The translations under genes were made by a program, and so were the position numbers. Of a stretch of DNA of 64,000 nt, positions 25,501-35,500 are shown one piece after another (within the stretch, counting starts at the first letter, position 1; the number at the start of each line of letters is the position of its first letter). The notes beneath the pieces were generated by a model. It was given only the letters and a program-made list of their open reading frames with translations. It did no database searches and was not told the DNA's origin. The DNA is from Astropecten irregularis (Eukaryota > Echinodermata > Asteroidea > Paxillosida > Astropectinidae): positions 20,304,932-20,368,931 of the forward strand of contig OZ020254.1 in assembly GCA_963971285.1 (NCBI GenBank). Reading direction: 5' to 3'.

Positions 25501-28500
25501 TTCTCTTTGAGCAAGATCCTGCTAAGATCGAAACGTCAGGCCTTCCCAGCATTTTATATATTTCAGGTCATCATTTTGGTTGACGAGCAGTTTGCAGCAG
25601 TAAAATTAACTGACAGACTTAAACATTTACTGCTCAATTTTATGCACATTTTAAGATAACAATATAACAATAACTTTATATTAAAGTGGTATCTTTAAAA
25701 AAAATATCCATAGTTCTGACAGAAATCTAGTGTAAGAACCAACAGAAAATTAACTAGTTCAATGGCCAATCAATGTTGAAGTAAGAGTTTGTGAACGTGA
25801 ACTATATGCATTTGATCTGTTGATAGGATAACTTACTGGTTTGCCTCTAGTAGTGTAACTTCTACTCCATGGATTATACAGGCTTCATTCATTGGCAACG
25901 GACGCAAATATCTATCTGCAACTTTGATCCTTGTTCTGACCAAGTTAGCTGTGATCTGAATATACAAATTGTAAAATATTGAAAGTAAAATGTATTATTA
26001 GGAAGGTATGGGTATAAAGGACTCAAATAATTTTCTTAACTGCATACAACACTTTACCACAAATTGTTTTTCCTGTGTTAAGTGTGGTATCCTGAATACC
26101 ACAATACACCACAAAATGTGGTTTGTGTGATAATGCATGGTTTATAATCCAATGCTCCTTTGTTGAATGTGGTAGTGTGTGGTAAGCAGCTCTTGCCTAG
26201 TGTGGTAAAGGTATTGGGTTAGGGTTAATGGTTTGAAGTGGTGATTTTTACGAAATAAACTGTACCTTGCTACAGTAAAGGAGATGGTGAAAATGTCTCG
26301 TCAGACCGCTGTAGTGGTCGTAATGAAAATGACTCAGGAAGTAAGCATTGCATCCTGGGATATCACCATAGCGAAAGGCATCCACAGTAAAAGACGTCCC
26401 TGTTAAATTCACAAGAATATGACAGTTTAGTTTCAGTGAAGTCGTATTTGTCGTATTATAATTATTAAGGACACAGCCCTATTATTATAGGGCTGAATAG
26501 CTCAGTTGGTAAGAGTGCTGGTACGGTATTCCAGAGGTCACTGGTTCGAATCCCACTCCAGTCTATTTTTCACTTGTTCACTTTTCCAAGACAGTATGAT
26601 AATATACCCCACATAGCTCATGATTTGTTCATCCGTTTCTTCAAATTTCAACCATCTTCTGGATTTTGTACGCATTTTTTTGTCCATCTTTTTACCCATT
26701 TCCGAATCTGGTTAAAAGATAAAAAAACTCTTCTGGAGGAAGTCATCACTGAGGAATTAAAAGGGGAATTTTATATTATTAAGATAATAATATTAAGTTT
26801 AAACAAATAAAAATGTGGTTGTATACCTAGTATCTTCTTATAGAATGGACACGGTTTCTGTGGTCTTCCCATGTCCAGTCCCTGTGACTGACCAGTCTTA
26901 GCACGATGACCATAGCTGCTTGATTTAGCGTGAAGTTGCTGACCACCGACATTCTCCTTCTGAGATGGCTTCTGGTTGATGTTACAGAACTCAGAGCTGA
27001 CGGCCTTGGCAGGGCATGACTCTTGGGACGTTTCCTCTTTCTTAATGGACCTCCACCCAAAAAACGAGGAGAGCGTGGACTGTTTAAGAGATTTAGGTGA
27101 GGCAAGATTTGAACTAGTCAATCTAGAGGGATTTCCTTGCTGTTGTGACGATGCTACATTCAGGTGGCTGCTGGGATTCTGTTGGTCTGTATCAGGCTCT
27201 ATTTTGATATGTGTATCGTGGTTGTCAGTCATTGAGTTTCCTGAAATTTCCTCTGACATGAAACAGCTACTGTTTCTCTTCTTGGCATCCTGAGACTGTT
27301 GTGTAGGTTTATGCTGAGCATCTGCAGACAAATATTTCATGTCTGGCTCAGCTGGCAACACTTCAACGTCCGAAACGGCATTCTCACTGTCAGGGTATTC
27401 ATCAACTATGACCCGGATATGGCAAGCCTTCCTCGCTTTCATCTGAAAGAACGACTCCTGGTTGTCACGGTGACCGTTTCCGTACAACTGTTTCGTGTCT
27501 TGAATCTGCTTGCGTGGAGTGACTCTGACACTGATTTCAACTTGACTGGAATGATCCAAATCAAGGTTTAAATTCTGGGCTTTTCGGTGGCTCCTTGGGA
27601 GACCATTTCCGCAGATGCTTTGAGTAAATTCACGTTTCTGATTATCACGAGGTGACGGTGATGGGTCATGACTTGGGAGTTGTATGTTCTGAGTCTCTGA
27701 CACCCCAAGAAGATGGAGTAACTGCTGAGGCTCTTGGCATGGAGGTCCTGGATCATCTAGTATAGATGTGGATAAATCACTATGTTGACTTGATTCCATA
27801 TCATCCTTATCTTCATTGTCTTTGAACTTTGTAGTAGATTCTTCCACTAGCATCTTTTCTAACTGACTGCCAAATAACTGGGTGTCAAATACATCTGCAG
27901 TACTATCTTGGCTGTATGAGCTATCATCTGAAACATGGCCTTGAGTTGTAAGGGTCTGCTGCACATTTTCTTCTGTAGGGTGACTCTGAGCTGAATCAAT
28001 TCTACTTGGAGTCTGACTCTGATCACGATGCAGGCTGATTCTCTGGCTAGTACAAGATGGATAGGGAGAGTCCAGTGGAGTTGTTTCTGGGTGTTGAGTT
28101 TTATTTATGCTGCAGTGATTTCTCAGATACCCTGTGCAAAAAGAAAAGAGCAAAATTTATAATCAAAAACAGTTTTGTACATTATTTGCATTTTTTGTTA
28201 GGCACTCGCCTCTAACCAATGTGACCCGGGTTCGATCCCGGCTTGGGTCATTTGTGAGTAGAGTTGTGGGTTGACGTGGCTGGCAGCCAAGGGCACCCAC
28301 GAATGCTCTGCATCCTTTGCAATTTAGCAACCCAGCTGCGAGTAAGGAACTAAGGATGATTAGCCTTCCAAATTATCATTATTATTATAACTGACACAGG
28401 TGATTTACAAATGGATGACATTATTATCCATTTTTATTCTCAACCATTTTGTTAAATTTATAATTCCAGATTATACATGATATTTTCATACCTGACTATA

Positions 28501-30624
28501 AATAACCTGATTTGAGAAATGATCACAATTGAATATCTGAAATATCTCACTCACTTGCTTCTTCTGATGGTAGCCTGGTTCTTGTCTCAGCTAGCAGGTG
28601 ATGTGTGAATTTCCTGAAGTGGTTTTCAATAGTTATATCACAGGCTAAGCCGTGAGGACATTCTGTGTCAAAAAAATAAGAATTTAAGGGTTAAAGTACA
28701 CATACTTCAGAGACAGACTTGCCAAATGGTCGTTCATATAATCGTGTGTTGTTTACTTCTCTCACATCCATGTCCACAATTAATGCAAACATTCATTTTT
28801 GAGGGGTGGACAAGTCCATTTCTGCAGTGCTTTTTCAGTTTTTTTGGCTTTGTATGGAAACTTTGAGAAACGGAAGCAAACAGATGCCATGTCTTATTTC
28901 CAATGGTTTAAAAACAACCGCCCTAATTTTCCAAAATCCTCAAAATTTAATATGATTTTGCACACACCCTAGGGGTTAGGATTAGGGTTAGACAAGAACA
29001 GATTCTTCCAACAGGCAATAACGTCATAGTTCATCTCAGTGGTTGTTAGTTTCCTTAGTTACAGCAAAGAGCTAGGAAGAGAAGGAGTTCGAACTGCAAC
29101 CTATCACTAATCCAATCACTAATCGCCCAACTAAGCCCCATTGGAAAAGCACTGTGGCCGGCCACACGCCTGTTACATAACACAACCGCAGTCGATCCTT
29201 TGATCATATGATGGTCGCCGGAATTCCCTGGTAACCCCCAAAATGGTTCATAACTGAAATTGCAAATTGGAGTAACAAAACAAACGAACCAAATATAAAT
29301 GGCAAGCACAGTTGATACTGAAAGTCCCTGCATGCTTACATGGCAAACCGAAAGATACGCAAGAACATTTTGTTTCGATCGGTGTGTCGTCCGTCGAAAT
29401 CAGGCATTTAAGGGCAATTTGTCGTCTTTTCTTGACATTTAGTGAAAACCAATTATGCTTAAAAAGGGTAATTTCATTTTTCGTTATGCGGCTTGACCCG
29501 AGATTTCCTATGATGAGGAGTCAGCCTAAATTGTAGATAATGTCCAGACAGAAAATATGGTACATGTGTGTATATGACAAATGCCTAGCCAGCTATGACC
29601 AGTTGTTGAAAAGTCCGGTCAGTTTTTCATTTTGGCCATGTTGAGTCCACTACGTTTGTATATTCCACACGCAAGGAAATTAGACCTTTCCACAGTGCCG
29701 GGACGAAGTTGGTTAAGCCAGCTCCCAGCCAGGCTACCGCAATGATAAATTTGCATAATAACTACTATTTTACACAAAGCCTGCGGTTGCAACTTGCATG
29801 AATGCGGCGGCGCCGATCATTGCCGTTTGAAGTGCCTTGGTTCTCACTCCTTCTCTTCCTAGCTCAATGGTTACAGAATGACTTGCCCAGATTAGATTCT
29901 TACCATCTTCAGCTGTTTGTTCTTTTGATAGGCACTTAGTCACATGTTTCTGTGGTGTATCCAAGACAAGCCCACTGAATGGCATCTGACATGCTGGACA
30001 GTGTCCTTCATGAATGTCCGTCTTATTCTTCAGTTTCACACTGTTTCCACCACATATTGCCGTCTTCTTTGCACTTGACTTGCCAGCCCTGCAGTGTGGT
30101 TCAGCACGCCTTTTATTAGTCCCACGACTCCTAAGCACCTTTGAAGATACAATTTGAGAGGAGTTAGATTTCTTGCTTGATTTCTTCCTCAAGGTTGACG
30201 ATGAGACACTGTCATCAAGTTTCCACTGAATCTGCGAGAGTTTATTTTGTGCAGGTTTTTCATCATGTGCTCCGGTCGTTATGTTTCTTTCACGTTTTTC
30301 ACTGTGTAGGCCTACTCGTAGTTGTAGGTCCATCTTTTGGCTTTGTGATCCAGAGATTGATGAGTTGTCTTCTCCACGTTTCACTGCAGTGGAACTCGGA
30401 GAAATGTTCGTATTTTGAGCGTGGGTCTCGAATCTTTCGCCCAAGGCACTGTGCCTTGCATTGGACGTGGACTTCCGCCGCTGAACGGAGCTCGCGGAGC
30501 TACGTTGATGATGTCTCCTCGACGTTGTACCATTTCCAAGAGATTTATGACTGTTTCTACTTTCCGATCGTTTCACTCTTTTAAGGAATTTAAAGTCCCA
30601 GATATCGTTGTCACTGTCTGTCAT
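22520..30624 (-). CDS. DCLRE1A: DNA crosslink repair 1A nuclease (DCLRE1A/SNM1A)
   Basis: 5' exonuclease of the SNM1/Pso2 family that resects DNA at interstrand crosslinks in the nucleus. Ten in-phase exons: 30624-29904, 28662-28555, 28131-26827, 26399-26266, 25955-25837, 25377-25234, 24856-24711, 24085-23931, 23450-23309 and 22668-22520, giving 1040 aa, as in human. Seen: N-terminal [11 protein letters not shown], aligned with human EEDIWEYK, which fixes the start at 30624 rather than the upstream ATG at 30786; a UBZ4 finger (CPACQMPF, then HVTKC, about 209-229); an acidic, poorly conserved middle; a canonical PIP box QSTLSSFF (627-634); CPFYKKILG leading into the metallo-beta-lactamase fold with HFHYDH (735-740), EANHCPGAV and LHTGDFRAD; then beta-CASP motifs [19 protein letters not shown] and VPYSEHSSF. 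All metal-ligand motifs are present, so it looks functional. Introns hold several MITEs and SINEs. Confidence 0.96.
22865..23086. mobile_element. hAT-like MITE, CAGGGGCC family, copy 1
   Basis: The ends are CAGGGGCCACTTTCATAAAG and CTCTATGAAATTGGCCACTG. The CAGGG-type ends and roughly 220-bp length suggest a non-autonomous hAT element, but no 8-bp target duplication was visible. It lies in the last DCLRE1A intron. Related copies are at 37413, 48555 and 52306. Confidence 0.7.
23165..23285 (-). repeat. Dispersed repeat, family shared with 50582-50735
   Basis: On the minus strand the stretch carries TAGCCTTTATCAAGCTGATG followed by AAGACACTTGCACAGTCTCA, the same string found at 50680-50722. The ends are not defined. 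The style recalls the tails of dispersed retroposons, but the family is not recognised. Confidence 0.55.
23521..23612. repeat. GTGGTA-rich repeat, copy 1
   Basis: The stretch holds AAGTGTGGTATCCTGAATAC and several ACCACA/TGTGGT inverted pairs. A second copy with the same core lies at 26038-26215 in another DCLRE1A intron. Confidence 0.55.
24229..24553. mobile_element. 325-bp TIR element, TAGGCC family
   Basis: The ends are TAGGCCCACTTCCAATGTCC and the complementary TTTGACGTTTGAAGCGGGCCTA. Inner arms CCGTGTCTAATTCAA and TTGAATTAGACACGG continue the inverted repeat. It lies in a DCLRE1A intron and matches the short copy at 4475. Confidence 0.75.
24967..25155 (+). mobile_element. TTAA-flanked MITE, family A, copy 3 (3' truncated)
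   Basis: TTAA at 24963-24966 precedes AGGTAATATCATATTTTGG, and the first half of the element follows, including the AAAAACGCCCACAGTATTTT segment. The second half is missing. Confidence 0.75.
25458..25602 (+). repeat. GATCCTGCTAGGATC dispersed repeat, copy 1
   Basis: The repeat has an inverted pair (CGATCCTAGCAGGATCTT facing AAGATCCTGCTAAGATCG), then AACGTCAGGCCTTCCCAGC, then GGTCATCATTTTGG and GAGCAGTTTGCAGCAGT. Partial copies lie at 32755, 45418 and 51798. The minisatellite at 49140 derives from it. Confidence 0.65.
26038..26215. repeat. GTGGTA-rich repeat, copy 2
   Basis: The core AAGTGTGGTATCCTGAATAC is shared with 23521-23612. Further TGTGGT/ACCACA inverted pairs extend it to about 180 bp. 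Confidence 0.55.
26463..26592 (+). mobile_element. tRNA-derived SINE, copy 1
   Basis: Box A-like TAGCTCAGTTGG and box B GGTTCGAATCC are spaced as in a Pol III type 2 promoter. The tail TTTCACTTGTTCACTTTT is shared with copies at 46055 and 50080. The cloverleaf is not intact, so this is not a tRNA gene. It lies in a DCLRE1A intron. Confidence 0.75.
28195..28370 (+). mobile_element. tRNA-related SINE of a second family
   Basis: A box B-like GGGTTCGATCCCG near 28229 is followed by an unrelated body (GTGGGTTGACGTGGCTGG). Box A is weak and the 3' end undefined. It lies in DCLRE1A intron 2. Confidence 0.5.
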
Positions 30625-31640
30625 TCTGGAATATTGATTATCTGGCCGATGAGCTGAAATCCTCACCTCGTTTGAGCTGCTTTCTCGGTCCAAATTCCCG
30701 CCGTTGCGCTCCAATCCCACGCACGAAGATTTATGTGATGAGTCATAAAAATGCATGTGGATAGCGCCCTCAAGAGTTATGAACAAACCAGTAATAATTT
30801 ACCGCGCGCGTAGCTCACATAAATATAATACAACTAGACTAGGGCCTACAACTTACAAGCTGAAGTTCAAATTTCGTGATAAAGTTCGCACTTTTTACAT
30901 CATTCTTGCAGATAGTTTCGTGTTAAAGCTGTTGCATGCATTGAGAGGTGAGGATATATATGTGGACTGTTTGATTTACAGCTTATTGGGGCTTTACTTT
31001 GATTGTTTCATAAACGATTAAGCCTGGCCTGCGCCTGTTAGTGTTAGGCCTATTTATGAAATTGCAACAATGCAAGCAATAGCCAGGCATGATAGCGCTC
31101 CGCACTAATATGACGTCACAAAATCCCCGGCTGTTAGACAAACATTGTCTCACACGCGTAGTGTATGCACGCGCACACGCACACACGTGCATGGTTGCAA
31201 TGTTTGTCGGAGATCCGGTGCTATTTTTAGCGTAAGTGTGGAGCGCTATTGAATTGAAGCATGATTGAAGCAAGTTGAAGTAGGCCTAACGTTAGGCCTA
31301 ACGTTACTCCGCCTGGCCCTAGGCTACCCTTTCTTTTGTTTACAAAAATACAAACACTGACACTGTACTGACATGCTGGCTGGCAATACTTTGCATGGGC
31401 GGCCAAATATTGTAAATTATTTTGTCTTCTCGACAGACGGCGTGACCAAATTCAGCATAATTTGCAAACTTTCCATAGCTGTACAAATTCATACCATGAC
31501 AATGATCATTGCTTGTGTTGTTTTCCATTACATCCAGTTAGTATTGTGTACAAATTGTGTTCAAATTGTAGTTATTTTTATGCCTGGCTTTGACGGCTCG
31601 CCATAGTTTCCGCCATCTTGGCTGGCAAAAACTTAGGCTG
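30625..31640. promoter_or_regulatory. Probable divergent promoter, DCLRE1A and the C48-MULE gene
   Basis: About 1 kb separates the DCLRE1A start (minus) from a YY1-type site, CCGCCATCTTGGC at 31610-31622, a motif often found just downstream of transcription starts. A GAGGGCGCT core lies at 30764-30772 on the minus strand. CG density rises in 30.6-31.3 kb. The start sites themselves are inferred. Confidence 0.45.
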
Positions 31641-32430
31641 TGACATTGCAAAAGAAAGGTCTATTGTACACTAGTCTTGAGTCCTTGACAGTGTGTGCAG
31701 TGTATCTATGCTAGCCTACAAAACTGTAGTAAACCGCATGTAGCCTACGTCTTCATGTTCTTAATCTTGTTCTTTTTAGGAAGGAAAGTCAAAGACGTGT
31801 GCAAGATCTAGAGTGTTGTTTCTGTAGTAGTGTAGAATGTTGTTAGCATTGACATATTAGTTAGTTTGGTGTGTTTGTTTGTTTGTTGGAAATAACTTAA
31901 GAAGCTAGGCTCAATTTCACTAAACTAGGCTGGAAATGATTATTGTAATGTACATGTAAGTATATATATAAAGAAACATTTGAGGCTTTGCATGGTGACA
32001 ATTGGTATGTGGATCGGTTTGCGGAAACACCATGTACAATGTAAGAATTGTTCGTACTTTCACGCTTAATATTTCAACTAGCCTGCTCTAGTCTCCTGAT
32101 ATTGAATTACTAGAGCAGGCTAGTTGAAACATTGAGACCTTACTAGAAGTTTGAACGAAATAAGAAGTGCGAAAGGACAAATGATATGATTTTTACATGG
32201 TGTTTCAGCAAACTGATCCTCATATATTCTAAATATATATACAGAAATGTTTGGCTTTCACTTTTCACGCTATAGCCTATGCTATGGATCCAGTTTCTCT
32301 TGGTCTTTCTCAACTAGGGCAAGGTATTGGAAATTCTGATTGAGCAACAGATGAAGCCAGAACTCTGCCATGAAAATATTGACAAAGGTTTAATCAATTA
32401 TTTATAATCATATTGATCTCATATTGATTT
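31641..32430. other. Non-coding leader or intron region of the C48-MULE gene
   Basis: No coding sequence is supported between the YY1 site and the first recognised exon. It holds the fold-back element at 31955-32260. Confidence 0.35.
31955..32260. mobile_element. Fold-back element with imperfect long arms
   Basis: The centre is a strong palindrome, TTTCAACTAGCCTGCTCTAG facing CTAGAGCAGGCTAGTTGAAA. Outer arms GGATCGGTTTGCGGAAACAC and GTGTTTCAGCAAACTGATCC also pair. Part of one arm recurs at 38070-38190. Confidence 0.7.
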
Positions 32431-32521
32431 TATATAATACAGGTTGCAGGGACTCCAACAAAAGAGTTTGAAGAAGATAGTAGTCCACCTAGATCCTCAC
32501 CCTCAACATCAGGATGACAAG

Positions 32522-35500
32522 ATGTCTGGGAAGAGATTCCCCAAAGTCATTTTGCCTAAAGCTGTGGATCCTAGAACCATCAAGAGACTAGAAGATACAA
32601 GACCGTTGATTCAAACCAAAATCAGACATGTCAATGATTTACAGGTAATTATAAAAAAAAACTTAAGTTTTGTAGGCATTCACCAGGTTTGGAGGTGGTT
32701 CACATAATTATGTAGCCAGCCCCCTAAATAGTTTCCAAACTGTAAGGATATTGATAAAGATCCTGCTAGGATCGAAACGCATCAGGCCCTCCTAACTTTA
32801 AGCATTTGATATATTTCAGGTCATTTTGGCCGATGAGCAGTTTGCAGCAGTTTATTAAGGATATTTATTGGAAAATTGTGTTTATAAAAAATATGTCAAC
32901 ATTCTTATGAAGATGTCAATCTTTGATGTTATAAATGATTTGATTTCAGAAGGAGATTCAGTTGAATTCTAGATGCTTTGATGTTCATAGCATTCAAACC
33001 TACACTCGTATAGAGACACTAGAATGTCGCATCCCTGTCATCCGTGGACCTACACGTGAGGACATTATCTATAACAACAGCAATGCTGCCCCAATGATGT
33101 GCAATGTCTTCCAGCAGAGATATATGCCAGGATATAATACCTTACTGAGATGGAGATGTCAGCTCGAGGAACATCAGAAACGAGCTCCAAATGATCAAAT
33201 CTATGTCTGTACTGAGCATGGCTTGTATGGATTGATAGAAGTAGGACATATGTTAGCCCTTCATAAAGCTGCTTCAACACGTATGAACGTCGACCGTGAG
33301 CTAGAATGGTTTGCTCACAGTGATACCTACCCAGGAACGGTTAAAATACATCCACCACTCAGCTCTATTAGAAAGTTCCAGAATCTAATCTTGTGCACCA
33401 AGTGGGATATGATGTTAGAGGACTACGGTATGGGAGCCAGTGAGTTAGCCACAGTTTGCTGTGATCGTTGGCTGTCAGCTGGTCACATGAAATGGATCAT
33501 CCATCACCTCAATCAAATACAGACAGGAACTCTCTGTGTTTATAATCCTACTGCTTCAAATGTGGAAAATCTCGTCATGGATCGATCCGTACTTCCAGAA
33601 GGCAGACCAAAGCCATCATGCTTACTCTTCATCTGCTGTGTCGGCAAATCAGATGTCAATCAAATCACCATGGGAACCGAGACCACACCTGGATACCATT
33701 ACTCGTTATGTCACCTTGATACAATTTCAAAGAGGATCACATATGGTGATTCTCTCGGATGGGAAGTCCCCAATGTCCTCCCCAAATATCTCGCTGCTTA
33801 CCATGCTGCTGTGTACGGATCTGCTGACATTAATCATTTCAAGTGGCATTTTTGCCACGAGCCAACCACAAAATGCAACCATGTATGCACTCTACAGTGC
33901 GCCATCCACTACCCACTCCAGACATGTCTGAGCATCTGTGGACCCGTTGTCATTGTCATAGCAACCATGGCCTGCTTACGTTCTGACGTGTTTCATCATT
34001 TAACTTCGGTTGACGAACAGGCCGATTCCAAGTTAGCTTACTTGCAGATGCCCAGCAAGTATGCATGTTATCTCAGGAAGGTTCTTGCTGTGTGGTTAGC
34101 AGAGCAGACAATCAGACTGGATTATATCATTCCATTGGACATCAACAACTCAATACAGGTATATGTGTAAATATCTCAACTGATAGAATCATTGTCATAC
34201 ATTTCATCTGTTGGTTAATTCAGGTACCGGTATTCATATTAAGCGTAACGCCTCTACACATGCCAAAATTGGCATGTATTGTTCACACATTTGGAGATGG
34301 TTATAAAATGGATGAAAATTGATTGAAATCATAAAGGCATGTGAACAGGGTAATAGAGCCCAAATTCCAGGCAGACGTAATCTATGTCAGGGGAGCTGAG
34401 TTTGAAACTCACAGATTGTAGTCTGCTAAAAGATGCTCATCTATTGGAATGCAAATTAATGTACCACAATAAAAAAGGTTCCTTGAACCTCTTGTTCCAG
34501 ACAGTACCCAGTTTCAATGTATCTCAATGGACGAAGCTATCGTGAAAAATGTTTCTGATTTATTGTAATTGTGGATTCTGATTTGAAATTTTATAATTTA
34601 CTAAGTAGTAAGTAAGAATTCATTTTTCCAATTTGTGACCCAATGGAGCCAAATGAGGAATGTTCCCCAAAAGTCAATTCCGTGTAATCGACGTCCAAAA
34701 ATGCCGAATCGCAAAAAATTACTCCAAAATCAATTTTTGTTTTCTTGTATTTTTGGATTGGTAAAGTATCAAAGATTCACTGCATTCATAATTATTTCGA
34801 AAAAAGTTCAGGAAAATGAGTAAAAAGGAGGTTTTCCAGAACGTGTTTGAAGAGTCTTTCTGTCATCTTTTACAAAATCTGAGGAAAATATCTCAAAATC
34901 TGACCAAGTTCACAGCGCGAATTCGTGCTGATCTGTTGATGGCTGCACGGTGTGTATGGTACCATTCAATCGAGCATTGACTACTCTTTCTATTAATAGC
35001 AATGACATCATCCTCAGAAACCCCGTTATTCCATATCAATCCATTGAAGTTTGTAAACAAAACACCGTGTGCAAAGCGAAATCACGGTCTAGTTCGTGGC
35101 CAGGGCCCGCGTCATTCAAATACACCTCCCTGATTGGACCCAAGCGCGTACTGTTTACTTAGATACGTGATGTAGCACAGCGCTCAGCCAATCACTGTGC
35201 GCGTAGCGCGCCACAGTCGCTAAGCGACATTCGTTCTGTGTGTACACACAGTATCCACATGCACACAATGTATAATGCGTACATGTACTGTATACGGTGC
35301 AGTACTAGTGCAGTAAGCCATAGGCCAGTACAGTGTACATGTACACGACAGAAAACAGTGCTTATAAACATTGGTGTTTGTTGCGTGTTTGTTTTAAAGA
35401 TTAGCCTGATTGTTTAACCGAAATTCGGCAATTACCAAACGCAAAATTGGGTTCCGTAATTGCCATTCTTATTGGTGTGTTTTTGTCAAATTGTCAAGGG

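Noticed and set aside
26490-26565. tRNA gene with boxes A and B
   Set aside because: The acceptor stem does not pair, and the same sequence recurs with shared head and tail at 46055 and 50080; it is a SINE.
28970-28995. Telomeric TTAGGG repeat
   Set aside because: Only two to three imperfect units (TTAGGATTAGGGTTAG); chance or a tiny interstitial remnant.
30625-30786. Upstream in-frame start of DCLRE1A at 30786
   Set aside because: The human-like N terminus begins at the ATG at 30624; the extra 54 codons have no family counterpart and probably belong to the 5' UTR.
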